Assembly (NCBI GenBank): GCA_963797335.1
Contig: CAWCOU010000008.1
Coordinates: 186,001 to 250,000, forward strand
DNA length: 64,000 nt
Direction: 5' to 3'
DNA from: CAWCOU01 sp963797335
GTDB taxonomy: Bacteria; Pseudomonadota; Gammaproteobacteria; JAURND01
Position 1 is the stretch's first letter; every line of letters starts with the position of its first letter. The translations under genes and the position numbers were made by a program. Positions 1 to 8,704 of the stretch are shown one piece after another. The notes under the pieces were generated by a model. That model did no database searches, had not been told where the DNA came from, and saw only the letters and a program-made list of their open reading frames with translations.

Positions 1-1
1 G

Positions 2-1864
2 GAATGGATTTCACCAGATTCCCCCACCCAACGGGTAGGTGCTACCCCCGCAACCGCGTTCGCTACCGTGGCGCACACCGTACCGATGTTATCGCTGGAA
101 AATGCGTTTACATCCGAAGAAGTATTAGCCTTTGATCGACGTGTGCGACAACGCTTAGAACTGACCCAATCACCAGCATACGTATGCGAGCCAAAATTAG
201 ATGGTGTGGCTGTCAGCTTGCGCTATGAGCACGGGGTACTCACACTAGGCGCTACGCGCGGTGATGGCACCACCGGTGAGGACATTACCCAAAATGTACG
301 CACCATACCCAGTGTTCCACTCCGTTTGCGCGGCACTTCGCACCCGCAATTAGTGGAAATACGCGGCGAGGTCTACATGCCCTTGGCTGGCTTTGCGGCT
401 TATAACGCAGCGGCACGCCAACGCGGGGATCGAGAGTTTGCTAACCCTCGCAACGCAACGGCCGGCAGCCTGAGGCAGCTGGATTCTCGCATCACAAAAA
501 CACGGCCACTGGCGTTTTTTTGCTATGGTGTCGGTGAGATAGACCAGGCCATCGTTCCACAAACTCACAGCGAGTTACTGAACTTATTTAAAACCTGGGG
601 TTTACCGGTTAACTCTGAAATAAAAACCGTGTCTGATATTGAACAAGCGTTACAGGTATACCAAACTATTTTGGCAAAACGCGATCAGCTACCGTATGAA
701 ATTGACGGTGTGGTTTATAAAATCAATCGATTCGATCAACAACAAGCCCTGGGGTTCGTATCACGCGCACCGCGGTGGGCGCTGGCTCATAAATTTCCAG
801 CGCGAGAGGAAATGACCACGGTTCTGGATATTTTGCTGCAAGTCGGACGTACGGGTGCCATTACCCCTGTGGCTCGCTTAACGCCAGTCAATGTCAGCGG
901 TGTCACCGTTAGCCATGCCACCCTACATAATTTCGATGAACTCTGGCGAAAAGATGTGCGAATCGGCGATACCGTCATTGTCCGCCGCGCCGGCGATGTG
1001 ATACCGGATATTGTCAGCGTCATCCTCGATCAGCGCCCAGCCCATACCCGGCCTATTGCTTTGCCAAAAAAATGTCCCATCTGCCATGCTGAAGTAATTA
1101 AACCCGAACATGAAGTCGTGGCGCGATGCATAGGTGGTTTATTTTGTTCCGCACAATTAAAAGAAACCGTGCGGCATTTTGCCTCACGGCGGGCTTTAGA
1201 TATCGAGGGTTTGGGCGATAAACTGGTGGAGCAACTGGTGCAAGCAGGACTTGTGCGTGATATCGCCGATCTTTACCAGCTGACCAAAACCCAACTCCTG
1301 TCATTGGAACGCATGGGTGAGAAATCTGCTGATAATCTTCTGAATGCCATCGTGCACAGCAAAGCCACCACCCTACCCCGATTTTTATACGGTCTGGGCA
1401 TTCCTGACGTCGGTGAAACCACCGCTCTGGTTTTGGCCCGTCATTTCGGCCGTTTGCAGCCTCTGATGGAATCAGACGAAGATACCCTGCAAACGATTCC
1501 CGACATCGGACCTATCGTCGCCGCGAATATCACGGGGTTTTTCCGCCAAGATCATAACCGTGAGTTAATCACCAAGTTACAAAATTTAGGCATACACTGG
1601 CCAGAAGAAACTCCCACTCACCAATCTCAAACATTGGCCGGTAAAACCTTTGTACTCACCGGCACATTGACTACCCTGCATAGAGATGATGCCAAAGAAA
1701 AACTGCAAGCGTTAGGCGCGAAAGTCAGCGGCAGTGTTTCCACCAAAACGACTTACGTTGTCGTTGGCGAAGATCCTGGCTCCAAGCTAACAAAAGCCCA
1801 AGAATTAGGAATACCCATACTGACGGAAGAAGCGTTCTTGCAATTGCTAGAAAATTCTCAATAG
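2..1864 (+). CDS. ligA: NAD-dependent DNA ligase LigA (5' end outside window)
   Basis: Seals nicks in duplex DNA using NAD+ in replication and repair. The frame is open from base 2 and already reads conserved family sequence (SPTQRVGA, then HTVPMLSLENAF) before the GTG at 68, so the gene starts left of the window and 68 is not the start. The adenylation motif EPKLDGVAVSLRY has its catalytic lysine at codon 194-196. A four-cysteine zinc finger (CPICHAEV...CIGGLFCSAQ) lies near 1072-1150, followed by helix-hairpin-helix repeats. A C-terminal BRCT domain (GKTFVLTGTL) occupies roughly 1630-1850. The domain order is that of a full-length LigA and nothing looks broken. The 3' end is followed at once by a 74-bp dispersed repeat. 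Confidence 0.97.
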   Translation, partial: EWISPDSPTQRVGATPATAFATVAHTVPMLSLENAFTSEEVLAFDRRVRQRLELTQSPAYVCEPKLDGVAVSLRYEHGVLTLGATRGDGTTGEDITQNVRTIPSVPLRLRGTSHPQLVEIRGEVYMPLAGFAAYNAAARQRGDREFANPRNATAGSLRQLDSRITKTRPLAFFCYGVGEIDQAIVPQTHSELLNLFKTWGLPVNSEIKTVSDIEQALQVYQTILAKRDQLPYEIDGVVYKINRFDQQQALGFVSRAPRWALAHKFPAREEMTTVLDILLQVGRTGAITPVARLTPVNVSGVTVSHATLHNFDELWRKDVRIGDTVIVRRAGDVIPDIVSVILDQRPAHTRPIALPKKCPICHAEVIKPEHEVVARCIGGLFCSAQLKETVRHFASRRALDIEGLGDKLVEQLVQAGLVRDIADLYQLTKTQLLSLERMGEKSADNLLNAIVHSKATTLPRFLYGLGIPDVGETTALVLARHFGRLQPLMESDEDTLQTIPDIGPIVAANITGFFRQDHNRELITKLQNLGIHWPEETPTHQSQTLAGKTFVLTGTLTTLHRDDAKEKLQALGAKVSGSVSTKTTYVVVGEDPGSKLTKAQELGIPILTEEAFLQLLENSQ

Positions 1865-1866
1865 CC

Positions 1867-1940
1867 TTAGGGTATGCACACATCTTTTTCAGTCAACTGT
1901 GAGTGAGTATTAGATTAGGTGTTAGCACTGTAAGCCCCCT
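1867..1940 (+). repeat. 74-bp dispersed repeat, copy 1
   Basis: This stretch after ligA is the reverse complement of 61641-61714, with about 6 mismatches in 74 bases by eye (roughly 92% identity). Both copies lie just past the 3' end of a gene. It has no coding potential I can defend and no clear hairpin of its own. I do not recognise a named family. Confidence 0.85.
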
Positions 1941-2006
1941 CCTAGGATATTTTTTTGTTGCCTGCACGGGGGGAAACCGTCATGATTCTGCGCTACAATA
2001 ATTGGC

Positions 2007-3602
2007 ATGAAAGAACCTATGACTGACTTGACTACCGAAATAAACAAACGCCGCACCTTTGCCATCATCTCCCATCCCGATGCCGGTAAAACTACCTTAA
2101 CCGAAAAATTACTGCTGTTTGGCGGCGCCATCGTACTAGCCGGCACCGTCAAAGGACGAAAATCCAGCCGCCATGCCACCTCCGACTGGATGGCGTTAGA
2201 AAAACAACGCGGCATCTCCGTCACCACATCGGTAATGCAATTCCCTTATCGCAACTGCATAATCAACTTACTGGATACGCCTGGCCACGAAGATTTCTCA
2301 GAAGATACGTATCGAACCTTAACTGCAGTTGATTCGGCCTTAATGGTCATTGATGCGGCCAAAGGCGTAGAACCACGCACGATTAAACTATTAGAAGTCT
2401 GCCGACTTCGCAATATTCCCATCCTCACCTTCATCAATAAAATGGATCGCGATGCCCGTGAACCCATTGAATTACTCGATGAAATCGAATCGGTATTGGG
2501 CATACGCTGCACACCGATGACTTGGCCCATCGGCATGGGTAAACAATTCAAGGGCGTGTATCATTTATTGGAACAGGCGATTTATCATTATCAGCCGGGT
2601 AAAAACGAACGTATTAATGAAGCTTCACGCATCACCGATTTAAATGATCCCGCATTAGACAAATTATTGGCAGAAAGCGCCCCCTCTTTTCGCGAAGAAA
2701 TGGCTTTGGTGCAAGGTGCTTGCCCCAAATTCCAACTCGCCGATTACTTAGCCGGTCAATTAACGCCTGTATTTTTTGGTTCGGCGATCAATAATTTTGG
2801 GGTCAGAGAACTACTCGAGGCCTTAGTCACCTACGCACCCCCCACCCAACCGCGCATCACTCGCACGCGAGAAGTGCAACCCGATGAAGAAAAATTCACC
2901 GGCTTTGTCTTCAAAATTCAGGCTAACATGGATCCAGCGCACCGCGACCGCATGGCTTTTTTGCGAGTATGTTCTGGTCGCTACCAAAATGGCATGAAAA
3001 TATATCATGCACGTTTGCAGCGCGATGTCACTATCCACCATGCCCTGACCTTTATGGCGGGTGACCGTGAACACGTGGAAGAGGCTTATCCCGGCGATAT
3101 CATCGGTTTACATAATCACGGCTTAATTCAAATCGGTGACACATTTACTCAAGGGGAACAACTGAAATTCATCGGCATTCCTTATTTTGCTCCGGAAATT
3201 TTTCGACTGGTTCGATTAAAAGATCCATTGAAAATGAAAGCACTGCAAAAAGGATTATTGCAATTATCCGAAGAAGGCGCGACTCAAGTCTTCAGACCCT
3301 TACTTGGCAACGAGTATATTTTGGGCGCAGTAGGTGTGCTACAATTTGATGTGGTCGCCTATCGGCTGAAACACGAATACAACGTTGAATGTGCGTATGA
3401 AGCCATTAATGTCAGCACCGTGCGTTGGGTGCGTAGCGACAATGCCAAAAAATTAGCGGAGTTTAAACAATCACTCGCGAATCACCTCGCCCTGGATCAC
3501 AGTGAAAACCTGGCTTATCTTGCCCCGAATAATATCAATTTGAGCTTAACGCAAGAACGATGGCCAGATATTGAATTTTTTGCGACTCGCGAACACGAAT
3601 AA
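2007..3602 (+). CDS. prfC: Peptide chain release factor 3 (RF3)
   Basis: Translational GTPase that removes RF1/RF2 from the ribosome after termination. The N-terminal G domain carries the P-loop HPDAGKTTLTEK, the switch region KQRGISVTTSVMQF, DTPGHEDFSEDTYRTL (G3) and NKMDRD (G4), all in the RF3 style. Later sequence (LQFDVVAYRLKHEYNVE) matches RF3 rather than EF-G. The length of 531 residues is close to the 529 of E. coli RF3. The ATG at 2007 has no clear ribosome binding site. A second in-frame ATG at 2019 would give MTDLTTEINKRRTF, which resembles the usual N-terminus equally well, so the start is uncertain by four codons. Confidence 0.96.
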   Translation: MKEPMTDLTTEINKRRTFAIISHPDAGKTTLTEKLLLFGGAIVLAGTVKGRKSSRHATSDWMALEKQRGISVTTSVMQFPYRNCIINLLDTPGHEDFSEDTYRTLTAVDSALMVIDAAKGVEPRTIKLLEVCRLRNIPILTFINKMDRDAREPIELLDEIESVLGIRCTPMTWPIGMGKQFKGVYHLLEQAIYHYQPGKNERINEASRITDLNDPALDKLLAESAPSFREEMALVQGACPKFQLADYLAGQLTPVFFGSAINNFGVRELLEALVTYAPPTQPRITRTREVQPDEEKFTGFVFKIQANMDPAHRDRMAFLRVCSGRYQNGMKIYHARLQRDVTIHHALTFMAGDREHVEEAYPGDIIGLHNHGLIQIGDTFTQGEQLKFIGIPYFAPEIFRLVRLKDPLKMKALQKGLLQLSEEGATQVFRPLLGNEYILGAVGVLQFDVVAYRLKHEYNVECAYEAINVSTVRWVRSDNAKKLAEFKQSLANHLALDHSENLAYLAPNNINLSLTQERWPDIEFFATREHE

Positions 3603-3640
3603 CTTCTAGTTCTTGCGCTCCACGTCATCATAACGCTCCA

Positions 3641-3818
3641 CGTCATCCCGAGTGCAGCGAGGGACCTCCTGAATGTAGCACCGTCATCCCGAGCGCAGCG
3701 CGGGATCTCCTAGATGTGGCACAATATTTAAGACTGCAATACAAGTCATCCTAGCTTGGATTCAATTTATTTAATGCGTGCTACATTCAGGAGGTCCCTC
3801 GCTGCGCTCGGGATGACG
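3641..3818. repeat. GTCATCCCGAG-type palindromic element
   Basis: Two 41-base arms, 3641-3681 and 3778-3818, are reverse complements with a single mismatch. A further direct-oriented relative of the left arm lies between them at 3682-3722. The core is GTCATCCCGAGNGCAGCGAG followed by GGAYCTCC. The same family recurs at 31030-31285. Its right part opens a spurious in-frame extension upstream of recQ. Confidence 0.9.
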
Positions 3819-3863
3819 GGGAGCGCTCGGGATGGCGGTGCCACATTTAGGATAACAACAAAA

Positions 3864-5684
3864 ATGAATTCCTCAGCACTTCGTATCTTACAAAACGTAT
3901 TTGGCTACAACGAATTCCGAGGAAGTCAGGCTGAGATTATGGATCACCTGATCCAGGGCAACGATGCGCTAGTGTTGATGCCAACGGGCGGTGGTAAATC
4001 GTTGTGTTATCAGATCCCGGCCATCGTGCGCCCCGGGCTGGGTATTGTCATATCCCCGCTCATTGCGTTAATGCAAGATCAAGTCAATGCCTTACTACAA
4101 TTAGGCGTCAAAGCGGCCTTTTTAAATTCTTCACTGGACAGTCAAACAGCCTGGAAAGTGGAACAAGATGTTTTAAACGAACAGCTAGATTTGCTTTACG
4201 TCGCGCCAGAACGATTACTAACCCCTCGATTTTTACAAATCTTAACTCGTCTCCGTATCGCCTTATTTGCCATTGATGAAGCCCATTGCGTTTCTCAATG
4301 GGGGCACGACTTTCGCCCCGAGTACATGCAATTATCCCTGCTGCACGAACAATTTCCAGAAATACCACGCATTGCCTTAACCGCCACCGCCGATGAACCG
4401 ACCCGACGAGAAATTATCGAGCGTTTAAATCTAGTCGAAGCCAAACAATTCATTGCCAGTTTTGATCGCAGCAATATCCGCTATCGCATCGTCGCTAAAC
4501 AAAGTGCTCGCGAACAATTGCAGCAATTTTTAACCACGGAGCACCCGAATGATGCCGGCATTGTTTATTGCTTATCTCGCAAGCGCGTCGAAGAAACCGC
4601 GCAATGGCTGAGCAATCGCGGCTGGGATGCCATTCCCTACCATGCCGGCTTAAGCAATGAGGTTAGGCAGAAAAACCAGCAACGTTTTTTACAAGAAGAA
4701 GGTTGTATTATGGTCGCAACAGTAGCCTTTGGTATGGGTATTGATAAATCCAATGTCCGCTTCGTTGCGCATTTGGATTTACCGAAGAGTATTGAAGGTT
4801 ATTATCAAGAAACCGGCCGCGCCGGTCGTGACGGTTTACCTGCGGACGCCTGGTTATCTTATGGTTTGGGTGATTTAATTGTCTTACGCCAAATACTGGA
4901 TGGTTCTACCGCCGATGAGCAACACAAACGTTTGGAGCGCCGGAAATTAGATGCCCTACTCGGCTTTTGCGAAACCACGCTTTGCCGCCGCCAAGTCTTG
5001 CTGCATTATTTCGGCGAATCGTATCAAGCTCCCTGCGGTAACTGTGATAATTGCCTGGAACCGATTTCCACTTGGGATGGTAAAATCGTGGCTCAAATGG
5101 CGCTTTCTTGCGTTTACCGCACAGGGCAACGTTTTGGTGTAAAACATTTAGTGGATGTACTCACCGGTAAAATCACTGCACAAGTTCAACGCTTCCGCCA
5201 TGATAAAGTCTCGACATTCGGCATCGGCCAGGCTTACTCCGCACCCGAATGGTCTAGTATTTACCGACAATTAATCGCCGCTGATTTTTTATCGGTCGAT
5301 CTGCAAGGTTATGGTGGTTTACAATTAACCAAAAAAAGCCAAGCTATTTTAAGAGGTGAACAAACCATCGCCTTGCGTTGTGAGCTAGGACAGAAAAAAA
5401 GCATAAAAAGCACGACTAAAAAAGCCACTAAAACCATTGTCCCCGCACAAGATAATTTGTGGTTAGCATTAAAAAATAAACGCCTAGATTTAGCCCGCGA
5501 GCAAAAAGTACCGCCATATGTTATTTTCCATGACAGCACCTTATTAGAAATTCACAGCCACAAACCCAAAACCCGCCAGGAGTTCGCCACTATTTCCGGA
5601 GTAGGAGCCAGCAAACTAGAACGCTACGCTGATATCTTTATCCAGTTGGTTCAACAAGAAGAACTCGAAAAAGAATTAGCTTGA
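3864..5684 (+). CDS. recQ: ATP-dependent DNA helicase RecQ
   Basis: A 3'-5' superfamily 2 helicase for recombination and fork repair. Walker A is MPTGGGKSLCYQIPA, motif II is DEAHCVSQWGHDFRPEY, and motifs V/VI are VATVAFGMGIDKSNVRFV and YYQETGRAGRDG. The RecQ zinc site (CRRQVLLHYFGE..CGNCDNC), a winged-helix region and a C-terminal HRDC domain (FATISGVGASKLERYADIF) follow. I place the start at the ATG at 3864 (MNSSALRILQNVFGY), giving 606 residues against 609 in E. coli. An in-frame ATG at 3756 only adds residues translated from the palindromic repeat. It converges with the CaaX gene, leaving 6 bases between the stops. Confidence 0.96.
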   Translation: MNSSALRILQNVFGYNEFRGSQAEIMDHLIQGNDALVLMPTGGGKSLCYQIPAIVRPGLGIVISPLIALMQDQVNALLQLGVKAAFLNSSLDSQTAWKVEQDVLNEQLDLLYVAPERLLTPRFLQILTRLRIALFAIDEAHCVSQWGHDFRPEYMQLSLLHEQFPEIPRIALTATADEPTRREIIERLNLVEAKQFIASFDRSNIRYRIVAKQSAREQLQQFLTTEHPNDAGIVYCLSRKRVEETAQWLSNRGWDAIPYHAGLSNEVRQKNQQRFLQEEGCIMVATVAFGMGIDKSNVRFVAHLDLPKSIEGYYQETGRAGRDGLPADAWLSYGLGDLIVLRQILDGSTADEQHKRLERRKLDALLGFCETTLCRRQVLLHYFGESYQAPCGNCDNCLEPISTWDGKIVAQMALSCVYRTGQRFGVKHLVDVLTGKITAQVQRFRHDKVSTFGIGQAYSAPEWSSIYRQLIAADFLSVDLQGYGGLQLTKKSQAILRGEQTIALRCELGQKKSIKSTTKKATKTIVPAQDNLWLALKNKRLDLAREQKVPPYVIFHDSTLLEIHSHKPKTRQEFATISGVGASKLERYADIFIQLVQQEELEKELA

Positions 5685-5690
5685 TGGTTT

Positions 5691-6011
5691 TTAAAGAATA
5701 ATGCAGGTATTTTTTTTCAAATTATCAGATTCTTCCTCAGGTAGGCGTGGAAATCTCTCCGTTTGTAACTTGAGAAATTCCTCTTTGATTGCTTCAAATT
5801 GGCGTAATTCTCTTGGATCAGCACTGTTGAATAACCCTCTGTGCTTAAGATCGTCCACATTTTTCTGCATCTCAATATATTTCGCGCGTAATTCCTCATA
5901 GTAATTAGGATTATCCATTCGAATAAATGAAGCAGAAAGAGGTAAACCCCGTTCCTCCTGATTCTCGCTTTGAATTCTTGCCCCTTTCTCTTTCGGGAAA
6001 AAACCTGACAT
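5691..6011 (-). CDS. Small helical protein with C-terminal CaaX box, putative effector
   Basis: I do not recognise this 106-residue family. It is charged and mostly helical (about residues 35-88, YYEELRAKYIEMQKNVDDL onward), with no signal peptide or membrane segment. The last residues are DNLKKNTCIIL. Cys103 followed by two aliphatic residues and a terminal Leu is a textbook CaaX box, and Leu in the last position is the form preferred by geranylgeranyltransferase I. Upstream lysines are also typical. Bacteria do not prenylate proteins, but several Legionella Dot/Icm effectors use such boxes to be lipidated by the host. The start has a clear ribosome binding site (GAGGG, 8 bases upstream). 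The upstream region holds two PmrA-like motifs. Effector status is inference. Confidence 0.6.
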   Translation of the reverse strand: MSGFFPKEKGARIQSENQEERGLPLSASFIRMDNPNYYEELRAKYIEMQKNVDDLKHRGLFNSADPRELRQFEAIKEEFLKLQTERFPRLPEEESDNLKKNTCIIL

Positions 6012-6028
6012 ATATAGCCCTCAACCTA

Positions 6029-6075
6029 AATATTAATACATTAGCATTGGTTAAGTTTAAACATTATATATTAAG
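6029..6075 (-). promoter_or_regulatory. Two PmrA-like motifs upstream of the CaaX gene
   Basis: Read on the minus strand, 6075-6067 is CTTAATATA and 6037-6029 is ATTAATATT. The published PmrA element for Legionella and Coxiella effector promoters is cTTAATatT, so each site matches 8 of 9 positions. They lie about 20 and 60 bases upstream of the start codon. The region is AT-rich, so chance matches are possible. A PmrA-like regulator is encoded at the right end of the window. Confidence 0.4.
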
Positions 6076-6214
6076 ACTATATTACGCTATCATTCCCAAA
6101 AAATTGCGAATTGCTATTAAGCTTCTCTGCTGGCGGATGCGCAAAATTTGGTCAGTTTTTAAGCGGGCATTTTAATTTAAGATTATGCACTCACATAAAT
6201 CAAGCAAAAAAACC

Positions 6215-6517
6215 TTAGGACATAACCTGCACAGAGACTTTACAATCGGGCTGGATTGTTGCCTCATAAATCGTGCGCTGAGAAGACATCTCAGTTGCGG
6301 TGGTTTTGACAATATAGTGAGACGATAAAGGATTTAATTGGCGGATACTGGTAATCTCGCCTTGCTGAGAAACATGCTGCGTGATGTAATCGACTATAGC
6401 TGTCATTTTTTGTGCAGATGCAGCCAATGGCGTCATTTTACAAGCCATCGCAACAGTACTAGCGCAGCACAAGATTGTTAAACTCATTAACTTCAATAAC
6501 TGTCCAGCACTTTTCAT
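6215..6517 (-). CDS. Small exported protein of unknown function
   Basis: A 100-residue protein with an N-terminal signal peptide: positive start, hydrophobic core LMSLTILCCASTVA, and a likely cleavage near AMA-C at residues 23-26. The cysteine right after AMA could make it a lipoprotein, but the lipobox is poor. The mature part (about 75 residues, ending CKVSVQVMS) has no motif I recognise. It starts 9 bases after phhA with a good ribosome binding site (AGGAGA), so it is probably co-transcribed with phhA. It is followed by a gene-free 203 bases up to the CaaX gene. Confidence 0.7.
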   Translation of the reverse strand: MKSAGQLLKLMSLTILCCASTVAMACKMTPLAASAQKMTAIVDYITQHVSQQGEITSIRQLNPLSSHYIVKTTATEMSSQRTIYEATIQPDCKVSVQVMS

Positions 6518-6526
6518 AGGGGTCTC

Positions 6527-7303
6527 CTAGCAAATCATAAAATCACGGCCAGATTCGGTGTGTTGGCTTGCGGCCTCTACCCATTGCAAAATCTGGTCAC
6601 TCTTTAATTGAAATAATTGATCCAAATTCTCCAACACATAATAACGCGTTTGAATTTCATCGTAACGATAAGGGGATTGCAATATTTGTTGGGCATCAAA
6701 CGGCAATCGTTCCGGCACATCGCTTTCTAATGCATACGTGGTTTCGGCAAAAGAAGAAAGGATGCCACCACCGTAAATCCGTAATCCTTGCGTTGTTCTC
6801 ATTAACCCAAATTCGATGGTAAACCAAAATAAACGGCCCAACAACGATTGTATTTCAGCCGTCGTCTTGAGCGCTGTTTCACCATACCATTGCACAAAAT
6901 CCGCGTAGGCAGGATGGGTTAATAACGGGCAATGGCCAAATAATTCATGGAAAATATCCGGCTCTTTCAGGTAATCTAATTCTTCCCGTAAGCGGATAAA
7001 GCTGGCGACGGGAAATTGTCGATTCGCTAGCAATGAGAAAAATTCAGATAACGGAATCATGGCGGCTACTGGCACTACCGTCCAACCCGTTGTCGATTGC
7101 AACACAGCAGAAACCTCTGGGCATTGAGGAATGCGCTGCGGTGAGTAGTTTAATTTGGTTAAGCCGTGCATAAATTCATCGCAGGCACGATCTTTTACGA
7201 CATTTTTTTGACGATCAAACAATAACTGCCAGGTGCCATGCTCATGGGCAGTAAAATGAATATTACCTTGTTGATCTGGGATTTTCGCGGTGTATTTAGA
7301 CAT
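6527..7303 (-). CDS. phhA: Phenylalanine 4-monooxygenase (phenylalanine hydroxylase)
   Basis: Converts phenylalanine to tyrosine using O2, a pterin cofactor and Fe(II). The iron ligands are visible: His119 and His124 in PDIFHELFGHCPLL, and Glu164 in FWFTIEFGLM. The 258 residues cover the catalytic domain alone, as is usual in bacteria, without the eukaryotic regulatory domain. The ribosome binding site AAGGA lies 5 bases upstream of the ATG. It sits at the end of a run of minus-strand genes (mepM, rsmJ, gmhB, phhA). In Legionella the enzyme links phenylalanine to tyrosine supply and pigment formation; that role here is inferred from the family. Confidence 0.96.
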   Translation of the reverse strand: MSKYTAKIPDQQGNIHFTAHEHGTWQLLFDRQKNVVKDRACDEFMHGLTKLNYSPQRIPQCPEVSAVLQSTTGWTVVPVAAMIPLSEFFSLLANRQFPVASFIRLREELDYLKEPDIFHELFGHCPLLTHPAYADFVQWYGETALKTTAEIQSLLGRLFWFTIEFGLMRTTQGLRIYGGGILSSFAETTYALESDVPERLPFDAQQILQSPYRYDEIQTRYYVLENLDQLFQLKSDQILQWVEAASQHTESGRDFMIC

Positions 7304-7340
7304 GAGATCCTTCTCAGCTATGATGGCGTTGTAGTTGCGT

Positions 7341-7886
7341 TTATAAAGCTTCCTTGCGCAGAATCGCGCGCACTGCTTCGGCTAAGTTAGCAAAGACCGG
7401 CACCTCTTGTAAAGTCTGGCTTTTCTCTAAAGACGACATTCCTTTCCCTGTTTTTACTAAAATTGCGCGGCATTGCACGGCACGGGCGCTGTCAATATCA
7501 CGCTCGGCGTCTCCGATTAATATCGCTTGCTGAAAATCAGGCAGCTGATATTTGGCGGCTATTTGTTCCATCATCCCAGGTTTGGGCTTGCGACAGGGGC
7601 AATGGTCGTCCGGGTGGTGCGGACAATAGAATATCGCATCAATATGGCCGCCTACGGCCGCCAATGCATTGATCATTTTTTGATGGATTTGCAGTAAATC
7701 CTGTTCGGTAAACAAGCCCCGAGCAATGCCAGATTGATTGGTGGCAATGGTCACAATGTGTCCAGCCTGGTTTAACGCCGCAATGGCGGATAAGCTGCCA
7801 GGAATGGGCTGCCATTCTTCCGGTTTTTTAATAAAGTCCGGAGAATCTTCATTAATAACCCCATCACGGTCTAAAATAATTAGCAT
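7341..7886 (-). CDS. gmhB: D-glycero-beta-D-manno-heptose 1,7-bisphosphate 7-phosphatase
   Basis: HAD-family phosphatase of ADP-heptose synthesis for the lipopolysaccharide inner core. The HAD nucleophile motif DRDGVINED is at the N-terminus and motif II is in TNQSGIARG. The zinc-binding loop CPHHPDDHCPCRKPKPGM is typical of GmhB. Motif IV is GDAERDIDSARA. I choose the ATG at 7886 (MLIILDRDGVI, 181 residues) because an AGAGGA site precedes it closely. A start at 7928 would add 14 residues that overlap the 3' end of rsmJ. E. coli GmhB is 191 residues. Confidence 0.93.
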   Translation of the reverse strand: MLIILDRDGVINEDSPDFIKKPEEWQPIPGSLSAIAALNQAGHIVTIATNQSGIARGLFTEQDLLQIHQKMINALAAVGGHIDAIFYCPHHPDDHCPCRKPKPGMMEQIAAKYQLPDFQQAILIGDAERDIDSARAVQCRAILVKTGKGMSSLEKSQTLQEVPVFANLAEAVRAILRKEAL

Positions 7887-7915
7887 GTGTCCTCTTTCAC
7901 AAAAGTTCATCCCGC

Positions 7916-8686
7916 TCATGATGAGCAAACTGAGGTGGTTAAGTAGACATCGAAGCGACAGCTTTGACCGGGAAAGACGATCTGCGGGGTATTACCCGCC
8001 AGCACAGGGGCATGACGCGCTTGCTTAACGACTACCCGCCTATTCGCTCGTTGCCTGGCCACTGCTAACAACTGAGCCGCATCCATATCAGCACCCACTA
8101 AATCCCGCAACAATCGCATTTCTTTTTTGGCTAAGGCCGTTTTTGACTGATGTTGAAACATGGGGTCAAGATAAATCACATCTGGAGCCTGCGCAGGCGT
8201 TAAGGCATTTAAATACGCTTTTGCATCCGTCACGGTAAGCGATATTAACAGCTTCTCGCCTTCCGCACTGTTGGTCAAGCGCATTAATGCGTCTTGCAAT
8301 AATGCGGCAACCACTGCCGATCGTTCTAAACAATGCACCTGACAACCTAAACAAGCCAATACAAAGCTATCACCGCCTAAACCCGCCGTAGCATCTATTA
8401 CGGTAGGTCGATACAAACCTTTGATGCCAACCGCCTTAGCGATCAATTGCCTTACTCCTCCACCTCTCAGTCGACGAAAATGAGCCGCGGGGCTGCAAAA
8501 ATCAACCACTATCGGCTTTGTTTTGCCCGTGCTTTGCCTAAGTTCTAGTTGTTGTTCGGTTAATACCAGCCAATAATCATACGCAGCATCTGGACACGAG
8601 ATTAAGGGTAGTTGTAATTGCTGCGCCAAGCTTTGCGCCTCAAATAGACGGTTCGTTGATTCACAAAGCAAGGCGATATGGGGCAT
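7916..8686 (-). CDS. rsmJ: 16S rRNA (guanine1516-N2)-methyltransferase RsmJ
   Basis: SAM-dependent methyltransferase acting on 16S rRNA. The SAM-binding motif is VIDATAGLGGDSFVLA, and the catalytic-site motif is IYLDPMFQHQ, followed by KTALAKKEMRLLRDLVG, all characteristic of RsmJ (YhiQ). The 256 residues match the usual length. The stop lies 29 bases before the chosen gmhB start, and the gene begins 19 bases after the mepM stop, which fits an operon. Confidence 0.93.
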   Translation of the reverse strand: MPHIALLCESTNRLFEAQSLAQQLQLPLISCPDAAYDYWLVLTEQQLELRQSTGKTKPIVVDFCSPAAHFRRLRGGGVRQLIAKAVGIKGLYRPTVIDATAGLGGDSFVLACLGCQVHCLERSAVVAALLQDALMRLTNSAEGEKLLISLTVTDAKAYLNALTPAQAPDVIYLDPMFQHQSKTALAKKEMRLLRDLVGADMDAAQLLAVARQRANRRVVVKQARHAPVLAGNTPQIVFPGQSCRFDVYLTTSVCSS

Positions 8687-8704
8687 GTGTGTATTGAATG
8701 AACA

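Noticed and set aside
3756..3863. In-frame upstream extension of recQ
   Set aside because: It translates the right arm of the palindromic repeat. The conserved RecQ N-terminus begins at 3864.
5927..6175. An 82-codon open frame on the plus strand opposite the CaaX gene and its promoter
   Set aside because: No ribosome binding site, no protein-like pattern, and it crosses the well-supported minus-strand gene and its upstream region.
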